Shown piece after piece: positions 27,303 through 37,560 of a stretch of 58,726 bases of DNA (position 1 is the first letter of the stretch; each line of letters starts with the position of its first letter). The stretch is from Thermomonas sp. (lineage in GTDB: Bacteria; Pseudomonadota; Gammaproteobacteria; Xanthomonadales; Xanthomonadaceae). The notes beneath the pieces were generated by a model. It was not told the DNA's origin. It saw only the letters and a list, made by a program, of their open reading frames with translations, and did no database searches. Made by a program: the position numbers and the translations under genes. The stretch lies in the NCBI RefSeq assembly GCF_020850895.1, contig NZ_JADZDS010000083.1, forward strand, positions 1-58,726, read 5' to 3'.

Positions 27303-28709
27303 ATGCGGAACCCATTGCTGTGTGGTCTGGTTGCACTGGTGCTTTGCCAAGGCGCGGCATTCGCCCAAGAGACGCCTGCTTCCGCTGAGCCTGTGCATGG
27401 GGTCCCTGCGGCTGCGGGGGATCCTGCGGATGAGGTTGGGGCGCCCGATGATCCGGATGCGGCAACGCTCGAAGGCGCGAAGGTGCCACTCGACGAAATC
27501 CGCCGCTTCGTCCTGGTCTACAACGCGATCAAGCAGGCCTACGTCGACCCGGTTGACGACCAAGCCCTGATGCGCGCGGCGATCCGCGGGTTGCTTCTGG
27601 ACCTCGACCCGCACAGCGCCTACATGGAGCGGAGCGACGCCGAGCAGTTCGACGAACAGACCCGTGGCAGTTACGACGGCGTGGGCCTCGAACTGCAACA
27701 GATGCCCGACGGCAGCCTGCGAATCATCGCCCCGATCGACGATAGTCCGGCCGATCGGGCCGGGCTGCGTAGCGGAGACCGCATCATCGCGATCGACGGC
27801 AAGGCGCTGCGCGCAGGCGAGGGCGATGTTTCCGAACCCCTGCGCGGCGCGGCCGGGAGCAGGGTGGTGGTCAAGGTCATCCGTGCCGGGGTGGCGGCGC
27901 CGTTCGACGTCATCCTGACGCGTGCGACCATTCGCACCGCCAGCGTGCGCTCGCGCCTGCTCGAGCCGGGTTACGGCTACATCCGCATCGCCAGCTTCCA
28001 GGCTTCGACGGCGGAAGATTTCGTCAAGCAACTCGTTGGATTGCAGAAAAACGGCCCGCTGCGCGGGCTGGTGCTGGATCTGCGCAGCAACCCGGGCGGA
28101 TTGCTGGTGGGTGCCGTGCAGATCGCCGACGAACTGCTCGACCGTGGGCTCATCGTCAGCACGCGTGGTCGCAAGTCAATCGGTAACAGCCGCTTCGAAG
28201 CCACGCCTGGGGACCGCCTGCAGGGTGCGCCAGTCGTCGTCCTGGTTGATGCCGGTTCGGCCAGTGCGTCGGAAGTGTTGGCAGGAGCGCTTCATGACAA
28301 CCACCGTGCGCGCGTGGTCGGCAGTCGCACCTTTGGCAAGGGATCGGTGCAAACCCTGCTGCCGCTGGACAACGGTGATTCGGTCAAGATCACCACGGCG
28401 CGCTATTACACGCCCAGTGGACATTCGATCCAAGCGCTCGGGATCGTCCCGGACGTGCTCTTGCACCCGGAAGGTGGACAGCGCCGCCAGGCCCCCGTCA
28501 GCGAAGCGGAACTCCCGGGGCACCTGGCCTCGGAGACGGGGGCGGTGGAAGGTGACAATGCCGGCGAAGTGCTTCCGGGTGAAGCGCCGGTTGCGGCCGC
28601 GCTGGCGGAATTGAAACGCATGGCCGCCCCGGTTGCAGCAACGACGGCCACCGTGGCGCCCAAGCCGACGCCGCCCAAGCCGCCGAAAGCGGCCGCGGGG
28701 CATCCTTGA
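27303..28709 (+). CDS. ctpA: C-terminal processing peptidase, S41 family
   Basis: A 468-aa exported serine protease. The signal peptide ends near AFAQ (residue 22). A PDZ domain (about 120-200, with SYDGVGLELQQ) precedes the S41 core with RSNPGG, the nucleophile region GSASASEV (318-325) and the general-base lysine K346 in RTFGKGSVQ. The last 60 residues are Ala/Pro/Lys-rich. Such proteases trim or degrade envelope proteins and lytic enzymes. ATG 27303 is preferred, with GGAGAG upstream and the signal peptide at once after it. Confidence 0.93.
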   Translation: MRNPLLCGLVALVLCQGAAFAQETPASAEPVHGVPAAAGDPADEVGAPDDPDAATLEGAKVPLDEIRRFVLVYNAIKQAYVDPVDDQALMRAAIRGLLLDLDPHSAYMERSDAEQFDEQTRGSYDGVGLELQQMPDGSLRIIAPIDDSPADRAGLRSGDRIIAIDGKALRAGEGDVSEPLRGAAGSRVVVKVIRAGVAAPFDVILTRATIRTASVRSRLLEPGYGYIRIASFQASTAEDFVKQLVGLQKNGPLRGLVLDLRSNPGGLLVGAVQIADELLDRGLIVSTRGRKSIGNSRFEATPGDRLQGAPVVVLVDAGSASASEVLAGALHDNHRARVVGSRTFGKGSVQTLLPLDNGDSVKITTARYYTPSGHSIQALGIVPDVLLHPEGGQRRQAPVSEAELPGHLASETGAVEGDNAGEVLPGEAPVAAALAELKRMAAPVAATTATVAPKPTPPKPPKAAAGHP

Positions 28710-28762
28710 GGCATCCCCGGGCCTGATCGGTTCGATGGGATTTCAAGGCTGCGTCGCGTGGA

Positions 28763-29479
28763 TCAATACCCGCGACTGTGACGCAGGCGACGTGCGATCG
28801 CTGCGCGGGTCCCCAGTGCGAACGCAATGCCGAACACGAATCCACCGATGTGCGCCGGCCATGCAACTGCACCCAGCGCCGGCCCACTGTGGGCGAACAA
28901 CACCTGCAACAAGGCCCACAGCCCGATCAGCAGGAAGGCGGGCACGCGCACGAACTGCAGGAACAACCCGAGCGGCAGCACCACGCCCAGGCGCGCACCG
29001 GGGAACAGTGCCAGATAGGCACCGATCAGGGCAGACACCGCACCGCTGGCCCCAATCACCACCCGGTCCGGCGTGCCGATGGCAAGCACCGCAGCCAGGT
29101 TCGATGCCGCTCCCCCGAGCAGAAACAGCAGCAGGAAGCGCCATCCGCCCATGCTGCGTTCCGCAGGCAGGCCGAAGATCAGCAGGAAGATCAGGTTGCC
29201 GAGCAGGTGGATCCAGTCTGCGTGCAGGAACAACCCCGAGAACAAGCGCAGGATGCTGCCGTCGACGATCGCATCGCGCCACGCCGAACCGCTGTCCAGC
29301 CCGCCTGTGAGCACGCCCCAGTCCAAGGTGGTGGCGATGCGACCGGCGGGCGCACGCAACGCCGCGACCACATAGGCAAGCCAAAGCGATGCAAACAGCA
29401 ATGGCGTAGCCCAGAGGAAGCGCGGTTTCTTGCGGGGCGGAATTCCAACGAACATGGGGGACAGGTCAAATCGTGGCAA
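28763..29479 (-). CDS. Rhomboid family intramembrane serine protease
   Basis: A protein of up to 238 aa with six to seven hydrophobic helices. The catalytic Ser lies in VIGASGAVSALIG (GxSG) and the His in WPAHIGGFVFG; HADWIHLLGNLIFLLIFG matches the family's first conserved helix. The first codon is TTG at 29479 with TATAAC 7 nt before it; an ATG at 29455 (MFVGIPPRKK) is a good alternative. It is convergent with ctpA and divergent from the FadL-type gene. Confidence 0.88.
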   Translation of the reverse strand: MPRFDLSPMFVGIPPRKKPRFLWATPLLFASLWLAYVVAALRAPAGRIATTLDWGVLTGGLDSGSAWRDAIVDGSILRLFSGLFLHADWIHLLGNLIFLLIFGLPAERSMGGWRFLLLFLLGGAASNLAAVLAIGTPDRVVIGASGAVSALIGAYLALFPGARLGVVLPLGLFLQFVRVPAFLLIGLWALLQVLFAHSGPALGAVAWPAHIGGFVFGIAFALGTRAAIARRLRHSRGY

Positions 29480-29510
29480 AACAGATGTTATAAGACAGTT
29501 AAAAATGCGC

Positions 29511-29516
29511 TATAGT
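29511..29516 (+). promoter_or_regulatory. Candidate -10 box for the FadL-type gene
   Basis: TATAGT lies 121 nt before the ATG, inside an AT-rich island that is rare in this GC-rich window. It predicts a leader of about 115 nt. No strong -35 is visible at 17 bp. The same island holds the TATAAC box of the divergent rhomboid gene. Confidence 0.45.
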
Positions 29517-29637
29517 GGACATACGGCATGGTACGTCGACGGGTCGGGCGTTATCGAACCTGGCGAAGGCCCCAGTGCGTGCCGTGCGTTCAAACATCCA
29601 ATCCTTCATGCAGCCCAGTTCTACGGAGAGTTCCATC

Positions 29638-31050
29638 ATGAGCAACAATCGCAGTCTTCGCGCTTCAGCGCTTGCGCTGGCCGTCCTCGGCACGCTGTTC
29701 GTAGGCCAGGCCGCCGCTTCCGGATTCCAGCTTCGCGAACAGAGCGTCAAGAACCTTGGCCGCTCCAGCGCCGGCAGCCTCGTCGGCAAGGACGCGTCGG
29801 TCGTCTCGCTCAATCCCGCGGCAATGACCAACCTTGACCAGCGCACCTTCCAGATGGACGCCACCGTCATCGACCTGTCGGCGACCTTCCATGGCGGTGG
29901 AACGATCTTCGGCCTGCCGGCATCGGCTGCGACTTCGCTGACCGGCGGCAATGGCGGTGACCCCGGCGATCCGACCCTGGTTCCGAACATGTCTGCGGTG
30001 TTCCCGATGCACGGTTCGCTCGAGGGCCTGTACCTGGGCGCCAGCGTGGGTGCGCCGTTTGGCCTGAAGACCGAGTATGCCCCGGGCTGGGTCGGCCGCT
30101 ATCGCGCTATGACCTCGGACCTGAAGACCGTCGACCTGACCCTGTCGGCAGCAATCAAGTTCAACGAGGTCGCTTCGGTCGGCATTGGCCTGATCTACGA
30201 ACACGCGCAGGCAACCCTGAGCAAGTCGATCGACTTTGGCTCTGCCATCTGTGCGCAGGCTGCTGCCGGTCTGCCGGCACCCAACACCGGCAACGTGATG
30301 CTGACCTGCTTCAACCCGGGCTGGGCGCTGTATCCGCTGTACCACCCGCAGTCCGCCGACGGCAGCCTCGTGATCAATGGCAGCGACACCAACATGGGTT
30401 ACGTGGTGGGTGCCCAGATCAAGCCCAATGAAAGGCTGACGATTGGCCTCAGCTACCGTTCGGAGATCCGCCACAACCTGCGCGGCACGATTGACTTCAA
30501 TGGCGTGCCGGCCCTGCTCGGTGCCGACCCGCGCTTCGTCGATAGCCCCGGCGGTGCGAAGTTGGTCACCCCGAGCATCGCCACGATCAGTGCGAGCTAT
30601 GCCTTCACCGACCGCTTCCGGATGATGTTCGACCTCCAGCACACCGGCTGGAGCTCACTGCAGGACGTGACGATCGTGCGCTCCTCTGGCGTGGTCGTGG
30701 GCTCCGAGGATTTCTCGTGGGGCGGCAGCAACTTCATCTCGGTCGGCGGCGAATATGACCTGAGCGATGCATTCACGATGCGGTTCGGCGTGGGCCACGA
30801 CCAGACGCCCACCAATGACCTGACCCGGACCCCGCGCTTGCCCGACAACAACCGCATGATCTACTCGATCGGCGGCACCTGGAACGTGTCCGAGAACCTT
30901 TCGCTGGATGCGGCCTACCAGCGGATCGAGATCAAGACCCCGCACATCGCATTGCCGGCGGATGTGGCGCACGGCAACACCTCGTCGCTGTACGGCTATT
31001 TCAATGGCCATGCCAACTTGTTCGGCGTCTCGATGCAGTACCGGTTCTGA
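29638..31050 (+). CDS. Outer-membrane porin of the OmpP1/FadL/TodX family
   Basis: A 470-aa beta-barrel protein. The signal peptide (MSNNRSLRASALALAVLGTL) is cleaved near AAAS, giving the family's buried N-terminal hatch GFQLREQSVKNLGRSSAGS. SLNPAAMTNL and the C-terminal aromatic end (QYRF) fit FadL-type long-chain fatty acid or hydrophobic-compound channels. The substrate cannot be told. ATG 29638 follows ACGGAGAG; an intrinsic terminator lies 30 nt after the stop. Confidence 0.93.
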   Translation: MSNNRSLRASALALAVLGTLFVGQAAASGFQLREQSVKNLGRSSAGSLVGKDASVVSLNPAAMTNLDQRTFQMDATVIDLSATFHGGGTIFGLPASAATSLTGGNGGDPGDPTLVPNMSAVFPMHGSLEGLYLGASVGAPFGLKTEYAPGWVGRYRAMTSDLKTVDLTLSAAIKFNEVASVGIGLIYEHAQATLSKSIDFGSAICAQAAAGLPAPNTGNVMLTCFNPGWALYPLYHPQSADGSLVINGSDTNMGYVVGAQIKPNERLTIGLSYRSEIRHNLRGTIDFNGVPALLGADPRFVDSPGGAKLVTPSIATISASYAFTDRFRMMFDLQHTGWSSLQDVTIVRSSGVVVGSEDFSWGGSNFISVGGEYDLSDAFTMRFGVGHDQTPTNDLTRTPRLPDNNRMIYSIGGTWNVSENLSLDAAYQRIEIKTPHIALPADVAHGNTSSLYGYFNGHANLFGVSMQYRF

Positions 31051-31080
31051 TTGATCCGTTTGGATCGGTTCGTCGAAGGA

Positions 31081-31103
31081 GCCCCGCGCAAGCGGGGCTT
31101 TTT
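31081..31103 (+). terminator. Intrinsic terminator of the FadL-type gene
   Basis: GCCCCGC and GCGGGGC form a 7-bp stem with a GCAA tetraloop, followed at once by five T. This is the clearest protein-gene terminator in the window. Confidence 0.92.
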
Positions 31104-31334
31104 CGTTGTGGAGGACATCGTGGCGCACGGTGAACACGGTTCGAGGCGGATTGCTCGACGTCCGTTCGCGGGAATCCTCCTCGCCACCAACGGGGATTTG
31201 CGTGATGGACTGCTCGCCCTGTGGTGCGGGTGACCCCACCACCCCAGCGCGGCCCTAGTGCAGCCCGCACGGTTATCCGCACCGTGATGCGGTGGCGCTT
31301 CCCGTGGCAGGCCTCGCCGCTCTCCCTCGCTTGA
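31104..31334. other. Gene-free stretch between the FadL-type gene and putA
   Basis: I see no protein-like frame, promoter pair or repeat here. It holds the region into which putA transcription reads out; no T-run hairpin for putA is evident. Confidence 0.5.
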
Positions 31335-34300
31335 TCAGTCGCCCAAGGTCAGCAGCGAGGCATTGCCGCCGGAGGCGGTGGTGTTGATGGTGACGGTCTT
31401 CTCGGTGACGAAGCGCAGCAGGTAATGCGGTCCACCGGCCTTGGGGCCGGTGCCGGACAGTCCCTGGCCGCCGAACGGCTGCACCCCGACCACCGCGCCG
31501 ATTTGGTTGCGGTTGACGTAGATGTTGCCAACCCGCGCACGTGCCACGATGCGTTCGACGGTGGCGTTGATTCGCGAGTGGATGCCCAGGGTCAGGCCGA
31601 ATCCGGTGGCGTTGATGGCGTCGATCACGGCGTCGAGTTGGTCGGCCTTCCAGCGGATCACGTGCAGGGCAGGGCCGAAGTTTTCCCGGGTCAATTGCGT
31701 GATCGACTGGAGTTCCCAGGCGCTCGGCGCGATGAAGGTGCCGTGCTCGGTGTCCGGGCCCAGCGGCGTGCGTGCGATCAGGCGCGCGTCCTTGTCCATG
31801 GACGCGCCGTGCTCGGCCAGCGCGCACTGGGCGTCGCTGTCGATGACCGGGCCAACGTCGGTCGAGAGCAGACCCGGATCGCCGACCTTCAATTCGGCCA
31901 TCGCGCCGGCGAGCATGGTCATCACCTTGTCGGCGATATCGTCCTGCACCAGCAGCACGCGCGCCGCCGAGCAGCGCTGGCCGGCCGAGGTAAAGGCGGA
32001 GCCGATCACGTCCTTGATCACCTGCTCCGGCAGCGATGAGCTGTCGGCGAGCATCGCGTTCTGGCCGCCGGTCTCGGCGATCAGGACACCGATCGGAGCA
32101 TGTTCGCGCGCAGCCAGCGCGCGGTTGATCGCCCGCGCGGTGTCGGTTGAACCGGTGAAACACACGCCTGCCACGCGTGGATCGGAGGTCAGCGCGGCGC
32201 CGATGGTGGCGCCATCGCCGGGCACGAACTGCAGCACGCTGACCGGGATGCCGGCTTCGTGCAGCAGTTTGACCGCGGCCTGGCCCACCAAGTTGGTCTG
32301 CTCGGCGGGCTTGGCGATCACGGTGTTGCCGGCCGCCAGCGCGGCTGCAATCTGGCCGAGGAAGATCGCCAGCGGGAAGTTCCACGGGCTGATGCAGACG
32401 AATACGCCGCGCCCCGACAACTGCAGTCGGTTGCTTTCGCCGGTTGGCCCGGGCAGCGCCAGCGGCGCGAACTGTTCGCGCGCCTGCAGGGCGTAATAGC
32501 GCAGGAAATCGACCGCTTCGCGCACCTCGGCAACGCCGTCGGGCAGGGTCTTGCCGGCTTCCTTGGTGCACATCGCCATGAATTGGGGGGTGCGCACTTC
32601 CAGCAGGTCGGCGGCGTGCTCCAAGATCGCGGCGCGCGATGCGGCCGGGGTGGCGTCCCAGTCCGGCTGTGCTGCCGTGGCATTGACCAGTGCACGTTCG
32701 AGGGTGATGGCGTCGGTGGCCTGCCAGCGACCCACGGTTTCACGGCGGTCGGCCGGGTTGGTGACATCGGCAAAGGCTCCGCTCGGGCTGGCCCCCGGCA
32801 CCAGCGGGCCGGCTGTCCAGCTGCCGGCGCCGGCGGCGTTGATCGCCTTGGCCAATTCCCGAAGTGCGTCGTCGTTGGCGAGGTTGATGCCCATGGAATT
32901 GCCTCGGTTCTGGTTCTGGCTGCGATACAGGTCGACCGGCAGCGGGATGCGGGGGTGCGTGATGGACGTCAGGCTGGCTACGAACCCGGCAGGGTCACGC
33001 ACCAGTTCCTCGACCGGGATGCTCTCGTCGGTGATCCGGTTGACGAAGCTGGAGTTGGCGCCGTTCTCGAGCAGGCGGCGCACCAGGTAGGGCAGCAGGT
33101 CTTCGTGGCTCCCGACCGGCGCATACACCCGGCAGGGCGCGTCGAGGCGATTGGCGGGAATGACTTCGGCATAAAGGTCATCACCCATGCCGTGCAGTTT
33201 CTGGAATTCGAAATCGCGTCGGTCCGCCATCCTGCGTGCCATCTGGTACACGGTGGCAATGGTGTGGGCGTTGTGGGTCGCGAACATCGGATACAGCGCA
33301 TCGCCGGCATCGATCATGCGGCGGGCGTTGGCGAGATAGCTGACGTCGGTGTTCTGCTTGCGGGTGAACAGCGGATAGCCACCCAGCCCGTCCACCTGCG
33401 CGCGCTTGACCTCGGCATCCCAATAGGCGCCCTTGACCAGCCGTACCGGGATCCGGTGGCCGCTGCGACGGGCCAGGTCGACGAGGAAATCGATCACCCG
33501 TGGTGCGCGCTTCTGGTAGGCCTGCACGGCCAGGCCGTAGCCGTTCCAGCCCTCCAGCGACGGGTCGGTGAGGGTGGCTTCGATCAGGTCGAGGGACAGC
33601 TCGAGGCGGTCGGTTTCCTCGGCGTCGATGGTGAAGCCGATGTTGTACGACTTGGCCTGTCGCGCCAGTCCGAGGATGCGTGGCGCCAACTCGGCCATGA
33701 CCCGGGCGCGCTTGGCGTGCTCGTAGCGCGGGTGCAGGGCGGAAAGCTTGATCGAAATGCTGGGCGCGGAAAAGACGTCGGTGAATGGCCCGGTGCCGCC
33801 GATCGCGGCGATCGCGCTGCGGTAGGCTTCAAGGTAACGTGCGGCGTCGGCGGCAGTCAGTGCGGCCTCGCCGAGCATGTCGAAGGAATAACGGTAGTTG
33901 GCGCCTTCGCCCTTGCGGCTGCGCGAGAGCGCCTCGCCGATGGTCCGGCCGAGCACGAACTGGTGGCCCATGATCTTCATCGCCTGGCGCACGGCCAGGC
34001 GGATCACCGGTTCTCCGGCGCGACCGATCAGCCGCTGGAAGGCGCCGTAGGCATCGCGCTTGGTGTCGTCGGCGAGATCGACCAGCCTGCCTGTGAGCAT
34101 CAAGCCCCAGGTGGAGGCGTTGACCAGTACCGATTCGGACTGGCCCAAATGACGTTTCCAGTTGGCGTCGCCGAGCTTGTCGCGGATCAGCGCGTCAGCT
34201 GTGTCCTGGTCCGGGATGCGCAACAGCGCTTCTGCAACGCACATCAGCAATACGCCCTCGTCGCTGCCGAGGTCGTATTGGCGCATGAAGGCTTCGACCA

Positions 34301-34532
34301 CGCCCTGGTCGCGCGCGCGCGCGCGTACACGCCGGACCAGGTCTGCTGCGGTTTCCTGCGCGAGTGCGTGGTCAGCAGCCGGCAATTCGGCGATGGCCAG
34401 CAACTCGCGGACATGCTGTGCTTCGGCCAATGACCAGCCGGCCGTGATCGCGGCCCGCGGTGCTGCCAGTTGTCCCGGGAGTTCCGGGTCTAGGATCGCT
34501 GCGGCGGGAACCGGGATCGAATCGCTGCTCAT
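31335..34532 (-). CDS. putA: Bifunctional proline dehydrogenase / L-glutamate-gamma-semialdehyde dehydrogenase
   Basis: A 1065-aa enzyme that oxidises proline to glutamate in two channelled steps. An N-terminal arm and FAD-binding proline dehydrogenase barrel (about residues 130-470, with LVKGAYWDAEVKRAQ and YAPVGSHEDLLPYLVRRLLENGANSSF) precede an aldehyde dehydrogenase half (about 590-1040) with the base in AETGGQNAM and the nucleophile Cys in SAGQRCSAARVL. The ribbon-helix-helix DNA-binding domain of E. coli PutA is absent, so this is the non-repressor type. TACACT lies about 30 nt before the ATG. An FNR-type box is 92 nt upstream. Confidence 0.96.
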   Translation of the reverse strand: MSSDSIPVPAAAILDPELPGQLAAPRAAITAGWSLAEAQHVRELLAIAELPAADHALAQETAADLVRRVRARARDQGVVEAFMRQYDLGSDEGVLLMCVAEALLRIPDQDTADALIRDKLGDANWKRHLGQSESVLVNASTWGLMLTGRLVDLADDTKRDAYGAFQRLIGRAGEPVIRLAVRQAMKIMGHQFVLGRTIGEALSRSRKGEGANYRYSFDMLGEAALTAADAARYLEAYRSAIAAIGGTGPFTDVFSAPSISIKLSALHPRYEHAKRARVMAELAPRILGLARQAKSYNIGFTIDAEETDRLELSLDLIEATLTDPSLEGWNGYGLAVQAYQKRAPRVIDFLVDLARRSGHRIPVRLVKGAYWDAEVKRAQVDGLGGYPLFTRKQNTDVSYLANARRMIDAGDALYPMFATHNAHTIATVYQMARRMADRRDFEFQKLHGMGDDLYAEVIPANRLDAPCRVYAPVGSHEDLLPYLVRRLLENGANSSFVNRITDESIPVEELVRDPAGFVASLTSITHPRIPLPVDLYRSQNQNRGNSMGINLANDDALRELAKAINAAGAGSWTAGPLVPGASPSGAFADVTNPADRRETVGRWQATDAITLERALVNATAAQPDWDATPAASRAAILEHAADLLEVRTPQFMAMCTKEAGKTLPDGVAEVREAVDFLRYYALQAREQFAPLALPGPTGESNRLQLSGRGVFVCISPWNFPLAIFLGQIAAALAAGNTVIAKPAEQTNLVGQAAVKLLHEAGIPVSVLQFVPGDGATIGAALTSDPRVAGVCFTGSTDTARAINRALAAREHAPIGVLIAETGGQNAMLADSSSLPEQVIKDVIGSAFTSAGQRCSAARVLLVQDDIADKVMTMLAGAMAELKVGDPGLLSTDVGPVIDSDAQCALAEHGASMDKDARLIARTPLGPDTEHGTFIAPSAWELQSITQLTRENFGPALHVIRWKADQLDAVIDAINATGFGLTLGIHSRINATVERIVARARVGNIYVNRNQIGAVVGVQPFGGQGLSGTGPKAGGPHYLLRFVTEKTVTINTTASGGNASLLTLGD

Positions 34533-34595
34533 GCACGCGGAGGTCTTGCGTCGGGCCCAATAGTGTAAGCGAGAGCGGGTTCAGCCATCGGATGG

Positions 34596-34624
34596 TTGCC
34601 GTTGTCGGCCTGCACCAGTAATCT
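34596..34624 (+). promoter_or_regulatory. Candidate cox promoter
   Basis: TTGCCG (34596-34601), a 17-bp spacer and TAATCT (34619-34624) form a plausible sigma-70 promoter reading toward coxB. The -10 match is modest (three of six bases). A start near 34631 would fall inside the FNR-type palindrome. Confidence 0.35.
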
Positions 34625-34637
34625 TGATTTGGATCAA
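34624..34637. promoter_or_regulatory. FNR/ANR-type binding site between putA and coxB
   Basis: TTGATTTGGATCAA is a perfect match to the FNR/ANR consensus TTGAT-N4-ATCAA and extends to a 16-bp palindrome. It lies 121 nt before coxB and 92 nt before putA. If the overlapping cox promoter is right, a bound regulator would block it when oxygen is low, as ANR does for aa3-type oxidases in Pseudomonas. The rest of the 225-nt gap holds short GC-rich hairpins and no gene. Confidence 0.65.
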
Positions 34638-34757
34638 GCCTGCCACGGCGTTGATGTGGCAAGGCGAGGGGAAGGTTTCGGAACCCCGGGGAACACGCGT
34701 GGGCCGGCTGTGGCCCGGCGTGGCTGTGGGGTGGACTGATTACAGGGCTTTGACGTG

Positions 34758-35756
34758 ATGACATCCGGTCGTTTGAAACTGCTCGCGTTGGCCCTGGCTA
34801 GCGCATTTCCTTGGGTTTTGCATGCGCAGCCAACCCCCTCCGGGCCTGCGGACCCGCATCCGTGGCAATTGAACCTCGTGCGTGGCGTCACGCCCACCGC
34901 TCACGCCGCCTACGACGCCCACATGATCGTGCTGTGGGTGTGCGTGGTGATCGGGGTGCTGGTGTTCGGTGCGATGGCGGTTGCGATCTTCCGGTTCCGC
35001 AAATCCAAGGGTGCCGTGGCGGACACCAGCTTCACCCACAGCACCAAGCTGGAAGTGGTGTGGACCGCAATCCCGATTCTGATCCTGATCGGGCTTGCGT
35101 TCCCGGCGACCAGCGGCCTGTTGCGCATGTACGACACCCGCGATTCGGCCATGACGGTCAAGATTACCGGCTACCAGTGGATGTGGAGGTATGAGTATCT
35201 GGGCGAGGACGTCACCTTCACCAGTCGCCTCGACCGGCGCAGCGACGAGCTTCGCCAGAGCCGCAAGGTGGTCAATGCCGACGACGATCCGCACTACTTG
35301 CTCGACGTGGACAATGTGCTGGTGTTGCCGGTCGACACCAAGGTGCGCTTCGTGCTGACCGCCGACGATGTCATCCATTCGTGGTGGGTGCCGGCATTGG
35401 GCTTCAAGCAGGATGCGGTCCCCGGCTTCGTCAATGAGGCCTGGGCACAGATCGAAACGCCCGGGATCTATCGTGGCCAGTGTGCCGAGTTGTGCGGCAA
35501 GGACCATGGCTTCATGCCGATCGTGGTCAAGGTCGTGAGCAAGGAGGAGTTTGCTGCCTGGCTGGCCGCGCAGAAGCAGAAGAATGCACCTCCGGCAGCG
35601 CCTGCACCTGCACCCGTGGCACCAGCCGCGCCCGCGCCCGCAGCCGACCCTGCCGCGCCCGCGCCCACAGCCGACCCTGCCACGCCCGCGCCCACAGCCG
35701 ACCCTGCCACGCCCGCCGTCACCGCGCCACCTGCCGCCCCGGCGACGGTTGGCTGA
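34758..35756 (+). CDS. coxB: Cytochrome c oxidase subunit II
   Basis: A 332-aa subunit that takes electrons from cytochrome c through its CuA centre. A signal peptide and two transmembrane helices (about residues 55-80 and 95-120) are followed by a periplasmic cupredoxin domain with the aromatic patch YQWMWRYEY, an early ligand in IHSWWVPALG and CAELCGKDHGFMP with the Cys, His and Met ligands. The last 60 residues are an Ala/Pro/Asp/Thr tail built from a 27-nt tandem repeat, and no fused cytochrome c domain is present. GTG 34755 is an alternative start. Confidence 0.95.
   Translation: MTSGRLKLLALALASAFPWVLHAQPTPSGPADPHPWQLNLVRGVTPTAHAAYDAHMIVLWVCVVIGVLVFGAMAVAIFRFRKSKGAVADTSFTHSTKLEVVWTAIPILILIGLAFPATSGLLRMYDTRDSAMTVKITGYQWMWRYEYLGEDVTFTSRLDRRSDELRQSRKVVNADDDPHYLLDVDNVLVLPVDTKVRFVLTADDVIHSWWVPALGFKQDAVPGFVNEAWAQIETPGIYRGQCAELCGKDHGFMPIVVKVVSKEEFAAWLAAQKQKNAPPAAPAPAPVAPAAPAPAADPAAPAPTADPATPAPTADPATPAVTAPPAAPATVG
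35625..35717 (+). repeat. 27-nt tandem repeat in the coxB 3' end
   Basis: Three full units of 27 nt start at 35625, 35652 and 35679, with a partial fourth. They encode the 9-residue motif (A/T)PAP(A/T)ADPA. The units differ at a few positions and are likely to vary in number between strains. Confidence 0.85.
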
Positions 35757-35787
35757 TCCACGTATCGCATTCGAGAAGGCACGCACA

Positions 35788-37410
<1,623 letters not shown>

Positions 37411-37416
37411 GGGAGC

Positions 37417-37560
37417 ATGGCGATGGATTCCCGCCAGTCCGATCACGATCCGGTAACCGCTGCAGCGCACAAGCGTGCGCGGCGGACGGCATGGATTCTG
37501 GCGCTGGCGGTGCTCGCGCTGTACGGTTGGGTGGTCCTTACCGGCGGGGGGATGCGATGA
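37417..37560 (+). CDS. Small single-pass membrane protein in the cox cluster
   Basis: A 47-aa protein. A polar, basic N terminus (to about residue 23, ending HKRARR) is followed by one hydrophobic helix (TAWILALAVLALYGWVVLTG). GGGAG lies just before the ATG. It starts 6 nt after coxA and its stop overlaps the ctaG ATG (ATGA), so it is clearly translated as part of the operon. I do not recognise a named family; a small oxidase subunit or assembly aid is possible. Confidence 0.8.
   Translation: MAMDSRQSDHDPVTAAAHKRARRTAWILALAVLALYGWVVLTGGGMR

Noticed and set aside
32259-34433. 724-codon open frame antisense to putA
   Set aside because: putA is intact and well conserved; the antisense product is compositionally biased (Gly, Val, His, Gln) with no recognisable motif.
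31335-34532. Trifunctional PutA that represses its own gene
   Set aside because: The N terminus lacks the ribbon-helix-helix DNA-binding domain; it enters the dehydrogenase arm directly.
34758-35756. Subunit II with fused cytochrome c domain
   Set aside because: The C-terminal tail has no CxxCH and is made of a short tandem repeat.
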